The notes beneath the pieces are model-generated. The model was not told where the DNA came from, searched no databases, and saw only the letters and a program-made list of their open reading frames with translations. From Candidatus Nanosynbacter sp. TM7-087 (GTDB lineage Bacteria > Patescibacteriota > Saccharimonadia > Saccharimonadales > Saccharimonadaceae): a stretch of DNA of 64,000 nt. The position numbers and the translations under genes were made by a program. The stretch lies in contig NZ_JAJQJU010000002.1 in assembly GCF_022828365.1 (NCBI RefSeq), positions 48,000-111,999 of the forward strand. Direction: 5' to 3'. Positions 15,293 to 23,360 of this stretch are shown here, one piece after another. Positions within the stretch are counted from its first letter, which is position 1. Every line of letters starts with the position of its first letter.

Positions 15293-17161
15293 TTACGAAT
15301 GCAGTTTAGCTTCTTTTGGTAATTTAGTGCCTTTAAGAATCTCGTCAACCTCAGATTCTTCCAGAGTTTCTTCCTTTAGTAGAGCCTCAGCCAACTTATC
15401 AAGGAACGAACGATTCTCTTTCAATACCAACATTGCACGATGTTTAGCTTCGGTAATCAATTGCGCGACTTCCTCATCAATCATCTTCGCAGTCTCATCA
15501 GAATACGGACGCTCTCTGGTCATCTTATCGAACATCAAGCCGCCGTTATCTTCATGGAATACTTGATCGCGCAAGCCCTTGCCCATTCCTTGCTCAATCA
15601 CCATATCACGGGCAATTTCAGTCGCTTTTCGCAAATCCGAACCAGCTCCAGTAGTGATTCCGTCATCGCCGTAAATCAACTGTTCAGCGATTCGTCCGCC
15701 CATTGCCCGAGCCAAAATATCCTTAAACTCGTAAACATTCGTGTAGCTCTTATCTTCTGGCGGCAAGAACCACGTTATTCCACCGGTACCGCCGCGTGGA
15801 ATAATCGTAACCTTGTGAACTGGGTCGGAATCAGGCAAGACGTGACCAACAATTGCGTGGCCAGCTTCGTGATAAGCAGTCAATTCTTTCTCGTGATCGT
15901 TCATTATCTTAGTCTTGCGCTCTGGACCAATTGCCACACGCTCAAACGCCTCAGTTAATTCGTCATTTGAGATCTTCTTCTTGTTGCGACGAGCGGCAAT
16001 GATCGCAGCTTCATTAGCCATATTTGCCAAGTCCGCACCAGATGAGCCAGCGGTTTTTGCTGCCAATTTATCAAGATCAACAGTTTCATCAGTTGGCTTT
16101 TTCTTAAAGTGAACCTTCAGAATTGCCTCACGATCTTTACGTTCTGGTAATGTAATATTCACACGTCGGTCAAATCGTCCAGGGCGAAGCAAAGCCGGAT
16201 CCAAAACATCCGCGCGGTTGGTTGCCGCCAAAACAATAACATTATTTTCGCCATCAAAACCATCCATTTCCACCAAAATCTGGTTCAGGGTTTGCTCGCG
16301 CTCATCATGACCACCACCCATACCAGAGCCACGCTTACGACCCACGGCGTCAATCTCGTCAATAAATATAATGCACGGCGCATTTTTCTTAGCCTTAGAA
16401 AATAGGTCTCGCACTCGGCTAGCGCCAACACCGACAAACATTTCCACAAATTCAGAACCGGAGATCGAGAAGAATGGCACACCAGCCTCACCAGCAACAG
16501 CTCGGGCTAGCATCGTCTTACCTGTACCTGGATTACCGACTAACAATACGCCTTTTGGAATCCTTGCGCCCAAATCTTTATATTTCTTCGGATGCTTGAG
16601 GAAATCAACAACTTCCTGCAGATCTTGCTTGGCGTTATCATTTCCAGCGATATCCGTAAACAGAACCTTTTCTTTATCTTGTCCATACAGGCGAGCCTTA
16701 CTCTTGCCAAATCCCATCGCTTGATTATTTTGACCCTGAGCTTGGCGCATCATAAACATAAAGAACACCACGACAATCAGCACAGGCACAACCATAACCG
16801 CCAGGTTCCACATAGTTTCGCCGGTTGTGGATGGTGGAATAACCTTCACCTCAACCTTAGCATCCTTGTTCAAGCCCTGCTCATAAATGCTACTAGATTC
16901 CTTGACTGAACGTTCAGTAGGTTTTGACTCTCCCTTAGGCGTCACCTTAATATCGTTTCCTTGAATCTCCAATTGAGCAATTTTACCGTCATTTGCTCGA
17001 CGCACTACATCAGATAATGCAACATCTTTAAGATTTGACGCAGGGAAGAGCGTTGCGTAAAAAATTAACGCTACAAAAATTATAATTGCCCAAAACAATC
17101 CAAATCGTAAAATTTGACTTATTCTATTCTTTCCATTTCTTTGAGGCATCTTAACAGCCAT
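15293..17161 (-). CDS. ftsH: ATP-dependent zinc metalloprotease FtsH
   Basis: 622 residues from the ATG of [10 protein letters not shown]; an in-frame TTG two codons upstream is the alternative. Two membrane spans (about 20-40 and 118-140) enclose a small periplasmic domain. The AAA module has Walker A GNPGTGKT, Walker [13 protein letters not shown] and the second-region-of-homology arginines (RPGRFDRRV). The protease site is HEAGH. FtsH extracts and degrades membrane and short-lived cytosolic proteins. An AAAGGA ribosome site is upstream. It follows tilS, as in many bacteria, and starts the ftsH-murJ-lepA series. Confidence 0.97.
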   Translation of the reverse strand: MAVKMPQRNGKNRISQILRFGLFWAIIIFVALIFYATLFPASNLKDVALSDVVRRANDGKIAQLEIQGNDIKVTPKGESKPTERSVKESSSIYEQGLNKDAKVEVKVIPPSTTGETMWNLAVMVVPVLIVVVFFMFMMRQAQGQNNQAMGFGKSKARLYGQDKEKVLFTDIAGNDNAKQDLQEVVDFLKHPKKYKDLGARIPKGVLLVGNPGTGKTMLARAVAGEAGVPFFSISGSEFVEMFVGVGASRVRDLFSKAKKNAPCIIFIDEIDAVGRKRGSGMGGGHDEREQTLNQILVEMDGFDGENNVIVLAATNRADVLDPALLRPGRFDRRVNITLPERKDREAILKVHFKKKPTDETVDLDKLAAKTAGSSGADLANMANEAAIIAARRNKKKISNDELTEAFERVAIGPERKTKIMNDHEKELTAYHEAGHAIVGHVLPDSDPVHKVTIIPRGGTGGITWFLPPEDKSYTNVYEFKDILARAMGGRIAEQLIYGDDGITTGAGSDLRKATEIARDMVIEQGMGKGLRDQVFHEDNGGLMFDKMTRERPYSDETAKMIDEEVAQLITEAKHRAMLVLKENRSFLDKLAEALLKEETLEESEVDEILKGTKLPKEAKLHS

Positions 17162-17189
17162 TCTCAACTAATCCTTTCGCCTATACTAA

Positions 17190-18026
17190 TCAAACTCTCT
17201 TTATTATAACACTTCTTAGCGTCAATTTCATCACAATGCCGCCGCCAGCTTGCCAGCAAGAGCCAGCTTTTCCAATTTTTATAGCAATTAGCATACGCTC
17301 CAGTTGAGAACCCAGTAACGACACGTCATAATGTCGTAAAACGTAATAATATAGTAATTCTTGTGCGACATTATCATCTATCATTGTCAAAAAATACCGA
17401 CTCAGGACTTCTCCATCAAACTTCTCTATCTCCTGCTCAATTTCCCCTCTTAATTCTCTCTGTTTTCGCCACGCCTCATATACTCCAAGCTTCTGGTATT
17501 CATCAAGTTCACGATTTATCTTGCGTCTAAATTTATTTCTCTGATACAAGTCGCTTTGATTTGTCTCATCTTCACACCATTCCAATTTCTGGCGAATCGC
17601 ATATTCATAAATTCTCTGCTTCGTCCATCCATTCATAGGTCTAACTATTTGACTATCGCTCATCCCCGCCAAGCCTCGCCACCTGGAGCCACGCTTAAGG
17701 TTCATCGCTACAGTTTCAATAATGTCATCTCGATGATGCGCTGTCACTATCACGCCACCAAAATCCGTCGCCACGCCACGCAAAAATTCATACCGTCTTT
17801 GGCGTGCCAATTCTTCACTAGCATCAGCCCCCAACTTTTCACGCCGACAAACAAATTGTATTTTATACCTATCAGCTAAAGCCTCGACAAATCTAGCATC
17901 ACTAGCCGAATCCTCACGAATTCCGTGGTCAAAATGAGCGACCACCAAATCTTTTTCCGTTCGCGACATCAAATCCAGCAAAACTACCGAATCAATCCCA
18001 CCACTGACTGCGATAATATATCTCAC
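17190..18026 (-). CDS. tilS: tRNA(Ile)-lysidine synthase TilS (short form)
   Basis: 278 residues from a GTG start. The PP-loop ATP site SGGIDS is at residues 8-13, followed by AHFDHGIREDSASDARFV and AHHRDDIIETVAMNLKRGS, all typical of the TilS N-terminal domain. The C-terminal domains of the usual ~430-residue enzyme are mostly missing, as in other minimal forms. TilS changes C34 of the CAU-anticodon tRNA-Ile to lysidine so that it reads AUA. A likely substrate tRNA is at 20962. A GATAAT box lies 6 nt before the GTG, suggesting a leaderless start. Confidence 0.9.
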   Translation of the reverse strand: MRYIIAVSGGIDSVVLLDLMSRTEKDLVVAHFDHGIREDSASDARFVEALADRYKIQFVCRREKLGADASEELARQRRYEFLRGVATDFGGVIVTAHHRDDIIETVAMNLKRGSRWRGLAGMSDSQIVRPMNGWTKQRIYEYAIRQKLEWCEDETNQSDLYQRNKFRRKINRELDEYQKLGVYEAWRKQRELRGEIEQEIEKFDGEVLSRYFLTMIDDNVAQELLYYYVLRHYDVSLLGSQLERMLIAIKIGKAGSCWQAGGGIVMKLTLRSVIIKRV

Positions 18027-18032
18027 ATATCC

Positions 18033-18038
18033 ATTATC
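18033..18038 (-). promoter_or_regulatory. -10 box (GATAAT) for leaderless tilS
   Basis: GATAAT on the minus strand, 6 nt before the GTG start. No clear -35 box. Confidence 0.4.
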
Positions 18039-18060
18039 TCACAATTTACCTAAAACGTAT

Positions 18061-18089
18061 TTGGCAAATTTTATACTATCTGTTACAAT
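18061..18089 (+). promoter_or_regulatory. Promoter of tRNA-Met
   Basis: TTGGCA (18061-18066), 17-nt spacer, TACAAT (18084-18089), about 11 nt before the tRNA. Confidence 0.7.
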
Positions 18090-18100
18090 CAATGCAGTGT

Positions 18101-18177
18101 GGCACCGTAGCTCAGCTGGTTAGAGCGCAGGACTCATAAGCCTGAGGTCGGTGGTTCGGGTCCACCCGGTGCTACCA
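18101..18177 (+). tRNA. tRNA-Met (CAU), probable elongator
   Basis: Full cloverleaf: acceptor GGCACCG/CGGTGCT (G1-U72), anticodon loop CTCATAA, T loop TTCGGGT, discriminator A and encoded CCA. The anticodon is CAU. The general sequence is closest to elongator Met tRNAs, but Ile2 cannot be excluded without profile scoring. A promoter precedes it and a terminator follows. Confidence 0.9.
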
Positions 18178-18187
18178 GAAATTATCT

Positions 18188-18216
18188 TTCCTCGTCAATA
18201 CGACGGGGAATTTTTT
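18188..18216 (+). terminator. Intrinsic terminator after tRNA-Met
   Basis: 9-bp stem TTCCTCGTC/GACGGGGAA (one G-U), loop of 5, then T6. Confidence 0.85.
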
Positions 18217-18228
18217 ATAGATACTGAA

Positions 18229-18393
18229 TTAAATTAGCTCAAGCTCTTCAGATTGAGCGCCGTCCAAAGCCGCCAATCGTCGTGACACAAAACTATCCAA
18301 TTCCCATGAATTACGCTGACGCTCCCACGTTGCTAAATCCTTTTTTCGAGTTACTTCTAAAAATTCAGCTAATTCACTGGTGTTGATTTCCAT
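18229..18393 (-). CDS. Small hypothetical protein (54 residues)
   Basis: An ORF of 54 codons starting MEINTSELAEFLEVTRKKDL and ending DGAQSEELELI. It has a good ribosome site (AAAGGA about 6 nt upstream), is helical and strongly charged, and holds a WERQRNSWELDSF stretch. It fills the space between the tRNA-Met terminator and the next gene on the other strand. I do not recognise it. The codon pattern and ribosome site make it a plausible real small gene. Confidence 0.55.
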   Translation of the reverse strand: MEINTSELAEFLEVTRKKDLATWERQRNSWELDSFVSRRLAALDGAQSEELELI

Positions 18394-18533
18394 ATTTTTT
18401 CCTTTTTTGTGTTAATTATTTAACTGTCTTTATACTATCATAAATTTGACAAAAAAGCAATACCTTTTTCGGTCATTATTTACCTTTTCATTCCGCTTGT
18501 GGTACACTGGTAGAGAAGGATTTATACACAAAA

Positions 18534-19271
18534 ATGACCCCTGTAACAATCTCATCACTGGCTACCATAATTTTTGCAGCGATTATTCACGCTAGTTTTC
18601 AGCTTAGCGTCAGTGTTTTAACGTTACTTAGCGGACATTCAATTGGCAAAAAAACCGCCCAGAGAAAAATTTTTCGTATGAGCAACAGTTTTGTACTTGG
18701 AGTCGCAATGATCACCTTGTTACTTATCAGCTCAATTTCCTATTTCTTATCACTATTCATCCACCACATCACCAGCGCAGAGCAACTCGTTGCCGCCATC
18801 TCTTCAGGGATGATGTTTGGATTAGGAATCGCAATTTGGGCATTCTACTTTCGACGACAACCAGGAACTTCATTATGGCTTCCACGCAATTTTGCGGAAT
18901 ATTTAAACAAGCGCACCAAAAAAACCAAAAATTCCATAGAAAGCTTTGCTCTGGGAATAATTAGCGTTATTGCAGAAATCATATTCATCATCGCGCCAAT
19001 TATCGCCGCTAGTCTGGCTATTATCACCCTACCAGACCCCTTCTTGCAAATCATCAGCATGACAATCTACGTCATCGTGTCCACGCTGCCGTTGTTTGTC
19101 GTTATCGTCTTGATCGGCAGCGGACGCAGCATCTCTAATCTACAACGTTGGAGAGAAGAACATAAGAGATTTTTGCAATTCGCCAGCGGCGGTAGCTTAC
19201 TAATTTTGGCGGCATTCCTATTTGTCGACCGCGCTATTGGCGTCATTAGCTATGGAGGCAATCTATGGTAA
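18534..19271 (+). CDS. Uncharacterised six-span membrane protein
   Basis: 245 residues with about six membrane spans (roughly 5-28, 50-75, 83-105, 135-160, 163-190, 215-240). A polar central loop (FRRQPGTSLWLPRNFAEYLN) lies between spans 3 and 4. The repeated three-plus-three arrangement is reminiscent of LysE or DsbD-type carriers, but no diagnostic motif is visible, so I give no function. It overlaps the ATP-cone gene by 7 nt, and an FAD oxidoreductase follows. An AGAAGGA site lies about 14 nt before the ATG. Confidence 0.7.
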   Translation: MTPVTISSLATIIFAAIIHASFQLSVSVLTLLSGHSIGKKTAQRKIFRMSNSFVLGVAMITLLLISSISYFLSLFIHHITSAEQLVAAISSGMMFGLGIAIWAFYFRRQPGTSLWLPRNFAEYLNKRTKKTKNSIESFALGIISVIAEIIFIIAPIIAASLAIITLPDPFLQIISMTIYVIVSTLPLFVVIVLIGSGRSISNLQRWREEHKRFLQFASGGSLLILAAFLFVDRAIGVISYGGNLW

Positions 19272-19552
19272 AGCCAGGTCAAATTGACGTCATCAAACAA
19301 GGAAAACGACCACCAGAGGAGTTTAGCCCAGATAAGCTCCACAATTCCATAATTGCCACCTGTCTAAGCGTTCGCACACCAGAAGGTCAAGCTCAAGACA
19401 TTGCAAAAACCGTCACTTTGGGCGTCATGAATTGGTGTGAAACTCACCCAGAAATAACCTCTGCTGATATCCGCCGCCAAGCACAACGCATTATGAAAAC
19501 TCTACATCCTGACGCAGCCTATTTATATAAAAATTATAAAACCATAATTTAG
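19265..19552 (+). CDS. Stand-alone ATP-cone domain protein
   Basis: 95 residues. The sequence VIKQGKRPPEEFSPDKLHNSI, the following helices and a C-terminal AYLYKNYKTI match the ATP-cone, the nucleotide-sensing module of ribonucleotide reductases and NrdR. Nothing else is attached (no zinc ribbon, no reductase). It sits between a membrane protein (7-nt overlap) and an FAD oxidoreductase (8-nt gap) on one transcript. It may be a separate nucleotide sensor, but this is inference. Confidence 0.78.
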   Translation: MVKPGQIDVIKQGKRPPEEFSPDKLHNSIIATCLSVRTPEGQAQDIAKTVTLGVMNWCETHPEITSADIRRQAQRIMKTLHPDAAYLYKNYKTII

Positions 19553-19560
19553 GAGATTTG

Positions 19561-20931
19561 ATGTCGCAAAAACCAACTTTTGACTATGACTATATCGTAA
19601 TTGGTAGTGGCGCTGGCGGTTCACCCGCAGCCAGCATACTAGCAAGTGCCGGAAAAAAAGTTGCTGTTGTAGAAAAATCAACATTCGGCGGGGAATCACC
19701 AAACTGGGGAGATGTACCAACTGGATTCTTAACTCACGCTCTTAACGTTTATCAAACAGCCAAAGATGCCGCTAGGTTTGGGTTGCGCACTAACTCGGTT
19801 GGGTATAATTACCCTTCTCTGCTATCCTGGAAAGACAAAGTTGTAAAGAGAACTGGAGCTGGCGGCAATCGCTATTATTACGAAAAACAAGGCATTAGTG
19901 TTTTTGCTGGCAATGCACATTTCTTGAGTCCGAACGAAATAGCCATCAATAGAAGACACTTGTCCGCTCGCAAATTTCTCATTGCAACTGGATCTGATTG
20001 GCAAATTCCAGAAATACCTGGGTTAAGCGCCGTTTCTTATCACACTCCAAAAACTATTTTTAGCTTGAAGCGCCCACCAAAAACCATATTCATTGTTGGC
20101 GCGGGAGCTACAGCACTAGAATTGGCGCACATCTTCTCCACCCTGGGAACAAAAGTTTACGTAGCAGAGAAATCGTCCAGAATATTATCAACATTTGACC
20201 CAGAAGTCAGCACTTTGGTTACGAATGACGCAAAAAATCGCAATATTTCAATCTTAGCTCGCACTAAGGTTATCGCTATACAAAAATCGTCTATACAAAA
20301 GCGCGTCACTTTTCTGCAAGGACGAATAGAGAAATCTGTACGCGTTGATGAGATTCTAATTGCCGACCAACAATTGCCTGCAACAGATTTAGGCTTAGAG
20401 AACGCCGGCGTAAAATATACCGAAAATGGCATTTTGGTTAATTCTTACCTGCAAACTTCCGCTCGACATATTTTTGCCGCAGGAAATGTAACTGACGCCA
20501 ATATCCAAACCCACACAGCTTTAGCGCAGAGTCGTATTGCAGCTCATAATTTGCTACATAATAATAAGATTAAATTCAATGATTCCCCACGCCTACAAGT
20601 TGCATTTACTCAGCCAGAAATAGCTCAAATTGGAATGAATGAATATGATTGTAAGGTGAAAGGAATAAGCGCAAAAATAGCAATTGTTCCGCTCACGACT
20701 ACCGTACGCAGCAATATTACCGACCAGCGAATAGGTTTTGTGAAATTGATCGTTGACAAGAAGCGAGTTGTCATAGGCGGAACGATCGTCGGACCACACG
20801 CTAGCGATATGGCAGCCGAGCTAACCCTAGCTGTTCGACATAAAATTACCAGCGAAGAACTGGCATCCACTCCGCATTGTTTTACTTCTTGGTCAGAAGC
20901 CGTGCGAATTGCCGCTGGAAAACTTCTATAA
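19561..20931 (+). CDS. FAD-dependent pyridine nucleotide-disulfide oxidoreductase-like protein without redox cysteines
   Basis: 456 residues from the ATG with AGGAG 5-6 nt upstream. The FAD-binding VIGSGAGGSPAA is near residue 15, the NAD(P)-binding IFIVGAGATALELAHIFS near 175, the second FAD motif IFAAGNVTD near 305, and a dimerisation domain follows. The fold is that of lipoamide dehydrogenase or mercuric reductase. The usual GGxCxNxGCxPxK active site reads FGGESPNWGDVPTGF, so both cysteines are replaced (by S and D). Disulfide chemistry is therefore not expected. It may use another acceptor such as a quinone. It ends an operon with the ATP-cone protein. Confidence 0.88.
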   Translation: MSQKPTFDYDYIVIGSGAGGSPAASILASAGKKVAVVEKSTFGGESPNWGDVPTGFLTHALNVYQTAKDAARFGLRTNSVGYNYPSLLSWKDKVVKRTGAGGNRYYYEKQGISVFAGNAHFLSPNEIAINRRHLSARKFLIATGSDWQIPEIPGLSAVSYHTPKTIFSLKRPPKTIFIVGAGATALELAHIFSTLGTKVYVAEKSSRILSTFDPEVSTLVTNDAKNRNISILARTKVIAIQKSSIQKRVTFLQGRIEKSVRVDEILIADQQLPATDLGLENAGVKYTENGILVNSYLQTSARHIFAAGNVTDANIQTHTALAQSRIAAHNLLHNNKIKFNDSPRLQVAFTQPEIAQIGMNEYDCKVKGISAKIAIVPLTTTVRSNITDQRIGFVKLIVDKKRVVIGGTIVGPHASDMAAELTLAVRHKITSEELASTPHCFTSWSEAVRIAAGKLL

Positions 20932-20946
20932 TTACCTCTGATGCGC

Positions 20947-20952
20947 TATAAT
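20947..20952 (+). promoter_or_regulatory. -10 box of the tRNA at 20962
   Basis: TATAAT 9 nt upstream of the tRNA 5' end. No convincing -35 box. Confidence 0.5.
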
Positions 20953-20961
20953 AAGTCTCAC

Positions 20962-21037
20962 GGGGGCGTAGCTCAGGGGTTAGAGCAGTCGGCTCATAAC
21001 CGATTGGTCGCTGGTTCGATCCCAGCCGCCCCCACCA
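20962..21037 (+). tRNA. CAU-anticodon tRNA, probable tRNA-Ile2 (lysidine) or Met
   Basis: Full cloverleaf: acceptor GGGGGCG/CGCCCCC, anticodon loop CTCATAA on a GTCGG/CCGAT stem, T arm GCTGG TTCGATC CCAGC, and encoded CCA. The TTGGTCGCTGGTTC stretch resembles bacterial tRNA-Ile(CAU). With initiator and elongator Met tRNAs both nearby, this is the best candidate for the TilS substrate. The identity is an inference. Confidence 0.88.
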
Positions 21038-21101
21038 CATTCTGAATTCGAATTTGATAATCATAAGATGAATATTTTTACCATTCCTGCTACAATATTA
21101 T

Positions 21102-21551
21102 GTGGTAGATATTAAATTTGCAAAAATGAACAAATTAAAACTCAAACGATTAATTTACAGAATACAGCACGACTATTTGACCCTAAATAATGTCGTTATT
21201 GCAGCTGCGATTTTAATTGCCATGAGTTGGGCCTGGGGCTCCATTGAATCAATGCAGAAAAACTACGAGTTGCAACGGTCTATAGACAATAAACGCCAAC
21301 AAGTGGAAATAGAAAAATTGCAAGTCACCTTGCTGGAATACGAATCGAAATATTATCAAAGCGAAGAGTATCAAGAATTAACTATTAGACAGCGCACGGG
21401 AAAAGGTCTACCTGGCGAAAAACAGCTCATCACCCAGTCATTTGAAAGCGCCACGCCTGCCCAAAAATTCGCATCAAACACGAAACGGACTGACAGCAAC
21501 TTCCAACAATGGATGAACTTTCTATTTGGTGGCAATAGTCATAAACACTAA
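21102..21551 (+). CDS. DivIC/FtsB-like single-span coiled-coil protein
   Basis: 149 residues from a GTG start that lies 5 nt after a TACAAT box; an ATG at 21126 is the alternative. A short basic N-terminus is followed by one membrane span (about residues 34-52) and a coiled coil (SMQKNYELQRSIDNKRQQVE and onward, to about residue 95). This is the topology of FtsB/DivIC septum proteins. Sequence motifs for that family are weak, so the division role is only likely. It lies between two tRNA genes. Confidence 0.62.
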   Translation: MVDIKFAKMNKLKLKRLIYRIQHDYLTLNNVVIAAAILIAMSWAWGSIESMQKNYELQRSIDNKRQQVEIEKLQVTLLEYESKYYQSEEYQELTIRQRTGKGLPGEKQLITQSFESATPAQKFASNTKRTDSNFQQWMNFLFGGNSHKH

Positions 21552-21594
21552 GGTGTTGCAATTATCACGTTAAGCTGATATCATAATTATGTAT

Positions 21595-21671
21595 CGCGGG
21601 GTAGAGCAGCCTGGTAGCTCGTTTGGCTCATAACCAAAAGGTCGTAGGTTCAAATCCTACCCCCGCCACCA
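21595..21671 (+). tRNA. Initiator tRNA-fMet (CAU)
   Basis: The sequence begins CGCGGGGTAGAGCAGCCTGG, close to E. coli fMet. The 1:72 position is unpaired (C-C), as required for an initiator, and CCA is encoded. The anticodon stem is TTTGG/CCAAA, so only two of the three consecutive G-C pairs typical of initiators are present (pair 29:41 is U-A). The identity is strong from the 1:72 mismatch and overall similarity. Confidence 0.93.
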
Positions 21672-21679
21672 AGAAAAAT

Positions 21680-21710
21680 CCCTCTTCATTCAGAAGGGGG
21701 CTTTTTCTTT
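21680..21710 (+). terminator. Bidirectional terminator between tRNA-fMet and the WhiB-like gene
   Basis: 8-bp stem CCCTCTTC/GAAGGGGG (one G-T pair) with a 5-nt loop, T-rich on the plus side and A-rich before it, so it can serve both strands. Confidence 0.75.
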
Positions 21711-22200
21711 ACGCATTATTATCTATACAGCCCTTATTCCAACCTGAACGTTTCTTGCCTGCTTTAGTCAGAGATGTGGCTGTGCGAACTTTTTTATAGT
21801 CCAAAACATCACTTAGGACAGCCCCTCCTAATTTACCATACAGTTCACAATCAAGCTTAAGTGGACATGCTTCACAAGCACTTATAGCAAGTCTGGCAAC
21901 TTCAGAAATATCACTACCCCTGTTTCTTTCTATGCGACGAGCTCGATCATAGTCACCACGACCTCTATGACATTCGGCAAAGCCAGCACGACGACGAATC
22001 CTGCCGAAAAGATCACACATCTCAACTATAATTCTATTTCTCTTCGTAAAATCTTCATCACTATAACTATTCGCATCAGGAACAAAATCTTCGCCTAAAT
22101 AATCCAACGGCACAACATTACCGTCCGAATCAACAACATCAATAACGCCCGCTCTGTTTGGCCTAGCAAGCTCCAACACTTCAACCGTCTTCGACTTCAT
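21709..22200 (-). CDS. WhiB-like cysteine-motif protein
   Basis: About 163 residues from the ATG of MKSKTVEVLE, which follows TATAAT by 9 nt. The diagnostic stretch is ACEACPLKLDCELYG: a CxxCPxxxxC arrangement as in WhiB-like Fe-S regulators, with a further Cys about 31 residues before (AECHRGRGDYD) and a basic C-terminus. WhiB proteins bind a 4Fe-4S cluster and regulate transcription and are best known from actinobacteria and their phages. The tryptophan-containing GVWGG turn is absent, so this is a divergent member or another small Fe-S protein. Confidence 0.55.
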   Translation of the reverse strand: MKSKTVEVLELARPNRAGVIDVVDSDGNVVPLDYLGEDFVPDANSYSDEDFTKRNRIIVEMCDLFGRIRRRAGFAECHRGRGDYDRARRIERNRGSDISEVARLAISACEACPLKLDCELYGKLGGAVLSDVLDYKKVRTATSLTKAGKKRSGWNKGCIDNNA

Positions 22201-22209
22201 ATAGTAACT

Positions 22210-22215
22210 ATTATA
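22210..22215 (-). promoter_or_regulatory. Extended -10 box for the WhiB-like gene
   Basis: TGGTATAAT on the minus strand (TATAAT 22215-22210), 9 nt before the ATG. Confidence 0.5.
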
Positions 22216-22243
22216 CCACAATATCCACAAATAATCAACCCCA

Positions 22244-22275
22244 CAAAAAACTCCCCTGCTTTTTACAGAGGAGTT
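22244..22275 (-). terminator. Intrinsic terminator after the 68-residue protein gene
   Basis: Minus-strand hairpin AACTCC(T)CTG/CAG(G)GGAGTT with a 7-nt loop followed by a T run. Confidence 0.72.
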
Positions 22276-22336
22276 ATGGCACCTGTTTGTTTGGTTTTAC
22301 TATATCACCAAACGCGCTTATGGTGCAAGCAAAGGA

Positions 22337-22543
22337 CTATTTTTTCTTAGAAATTGTCAAAAAGCCGTTGCGTGGGTTTTCTTTCACAATACGATCTTCT
22401 GGTAGATCACATGGTGTACCCTTTTCATTCTTCTCAACCTTAGCGAAGAAGTAAATAGTTTGAGTCTTGCCGCCGCGCAAAGTTACGTCAGTCTTATGCA
22501 AGTAATATGTGATGCCCTTTGAGTTGGTATGTTTATAAGCCAT
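22337..22543 (-). CDS. Small conserved hypothetical protein (68 residues)
   Basis: 68 residues, MAYKHTNSKGITYYLHKTDV onward, with RGGKTQTIYFFAK in the middle and NPRNGFLTISKKK at the end. It is basic and beta-rich, with a strong AGGAGG ribosome site. Similar short proteins are annotated as hypothetical in several bacterial groups. The recurring GGKTQTIYFF and NPRNGFL suggest a small nucleic-acid or ribosome-associated protein, but this is not shown. It has its own promoter and terminator, so it is a single-gene unit and probably well expressed. Confidence 0.82.
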   Translation of the reverse strand: MAYKHTNSKGITYYLHKTDVTLRGGKTQTIYFFAKVEKNEKGTPCDLPEDRIVKENPRNGFLTISKKK

Positions 22544-22579
22544 TTGGTTATATACCTCCTATTAATGATATACCTATAT

Positions 22580-22609
22580 AGATTACTATCTCTATATCAC
22601 CCCTGTCAA
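22580..22609 (-). promoter_or_regulatory. Promoter of the 68-residue protein gene
   Basis: TTGACA (22609-22604), 18-nt spacer, TAATCT (22585-22580), giving a leader with AGGAGG. Confidence 0.6.
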
Positions 22610-22610
22610 G

Positions 22611-23276
22611 CTAAAAAAGCTTATTTCGCCGCCTAATCATCAACTTTAACATCCCCAGAACAACCAACCTCATTACGATAATCATAGCAATGAATATCGT
22701 CACCAGCAAAGACCACCCCGCGTAATCAGCTGACCATATCGGCGAGACGAAAGTGTGATAATACGGCTCGGTTGAAGGTGCTTCAAACTGCAAGTTAGTG
22801 GCTTTCGCGGCAGGATATTTCGCCCACTCCTCGTTAATACAATTGATATACCTCGGATCCGCCTGTGTCGTAAATCGGCCGTAACCGCCTTGTTGCGCCC
22901 TAGCATCACAAACAGCCCTAACTTTCGACACAGTGTCATTGTTAGACTGATTTTTTATCTCCTCCTCGAACTCTTTCAGCTTCCGGTCATACATTTGTTT
23001 ATACGTATGATCCAGCGCAATCTTCCCCGGATCAGCGTTCATATGTGTAGATACATAACGCTGCAAATCGTATAGTCGCTGCTGAAGATTGACTATATCT
23101 CCAGCCTTATCTGCATTTTCTACAGATTCTCGTCGCTCGACCATACCAACATTATTCAACCTCAAAAAAGTCGCAGAAATAAATCCAGACATAATCAATA
23201 AAATAACCAACTGCCAAGTCTTAATCTGACTGAGTCGCTTAATTCTGAACTTAGTTTTCTTCTTGTCTATAGCCAT
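22611..23276 (-). CDS. Uncharacterised two-span membrane protein
   Basis: 221 residues that I do not recognise. A basic N-terminus (KKKTKFRIKRLSQIKTW) is followed by a membrane span at about residues 22-40. A mainly helical exterior domain of about 140 residues then contains two cysteines (AVCDARAQQGG, RYINCINEEW) that could form a disulfide. A second span is at about residues 186-213, ending in RRRNKLF. Both termini are predicted inside. It is monocistronic and next to murC on the opposite strand. Confidence 0.7.
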   Translation of the reverse strand: MAIDKKKTKFRIKRLSQIKTWQLVILLIMSGFISATFLRLNNVGMVERRESVENADKAGDIVNLQQRLYDLQRYVSTHMNADPGKIALDHTYKQMYDRKLKEFEEEIKNQSNNDTVSKVRAVCDARAQQGGYGRFTTQADPRYINCINEEWAKYPAAKATNLQFEAPSTEPYYHTFVSPIWSADYAGWSLLVTIFIAMIIVMRLVVLGMLKLMIRRRNKLF

Positions 23277-23348
23277 CCCACCGCCTTCTCTATGATTTTA
23301 GTATAGCAAATTATCCCAATGACGTGAATATTGTTACCGCTGCGGTGG

Positions 23349-23354
23349 TATAAT
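23349..23354 (+). promoter_or_regulatory. Extended -10 box for leaderless murC
   Basis: TGGTATAAT with exactly 6 nt before the murC ATG. Confidence 0.62.
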
Positions 23355-23360
23355 ATTTGT

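Noticed and set aside
19561..20931. Annotation as mercuric reductase or dihydrolipoamide dehydrogenase
   Set aside because: The two redox cysteines needed for either reaction are missing, and there is no mer or 2-oxoacid dehydrogenase context.
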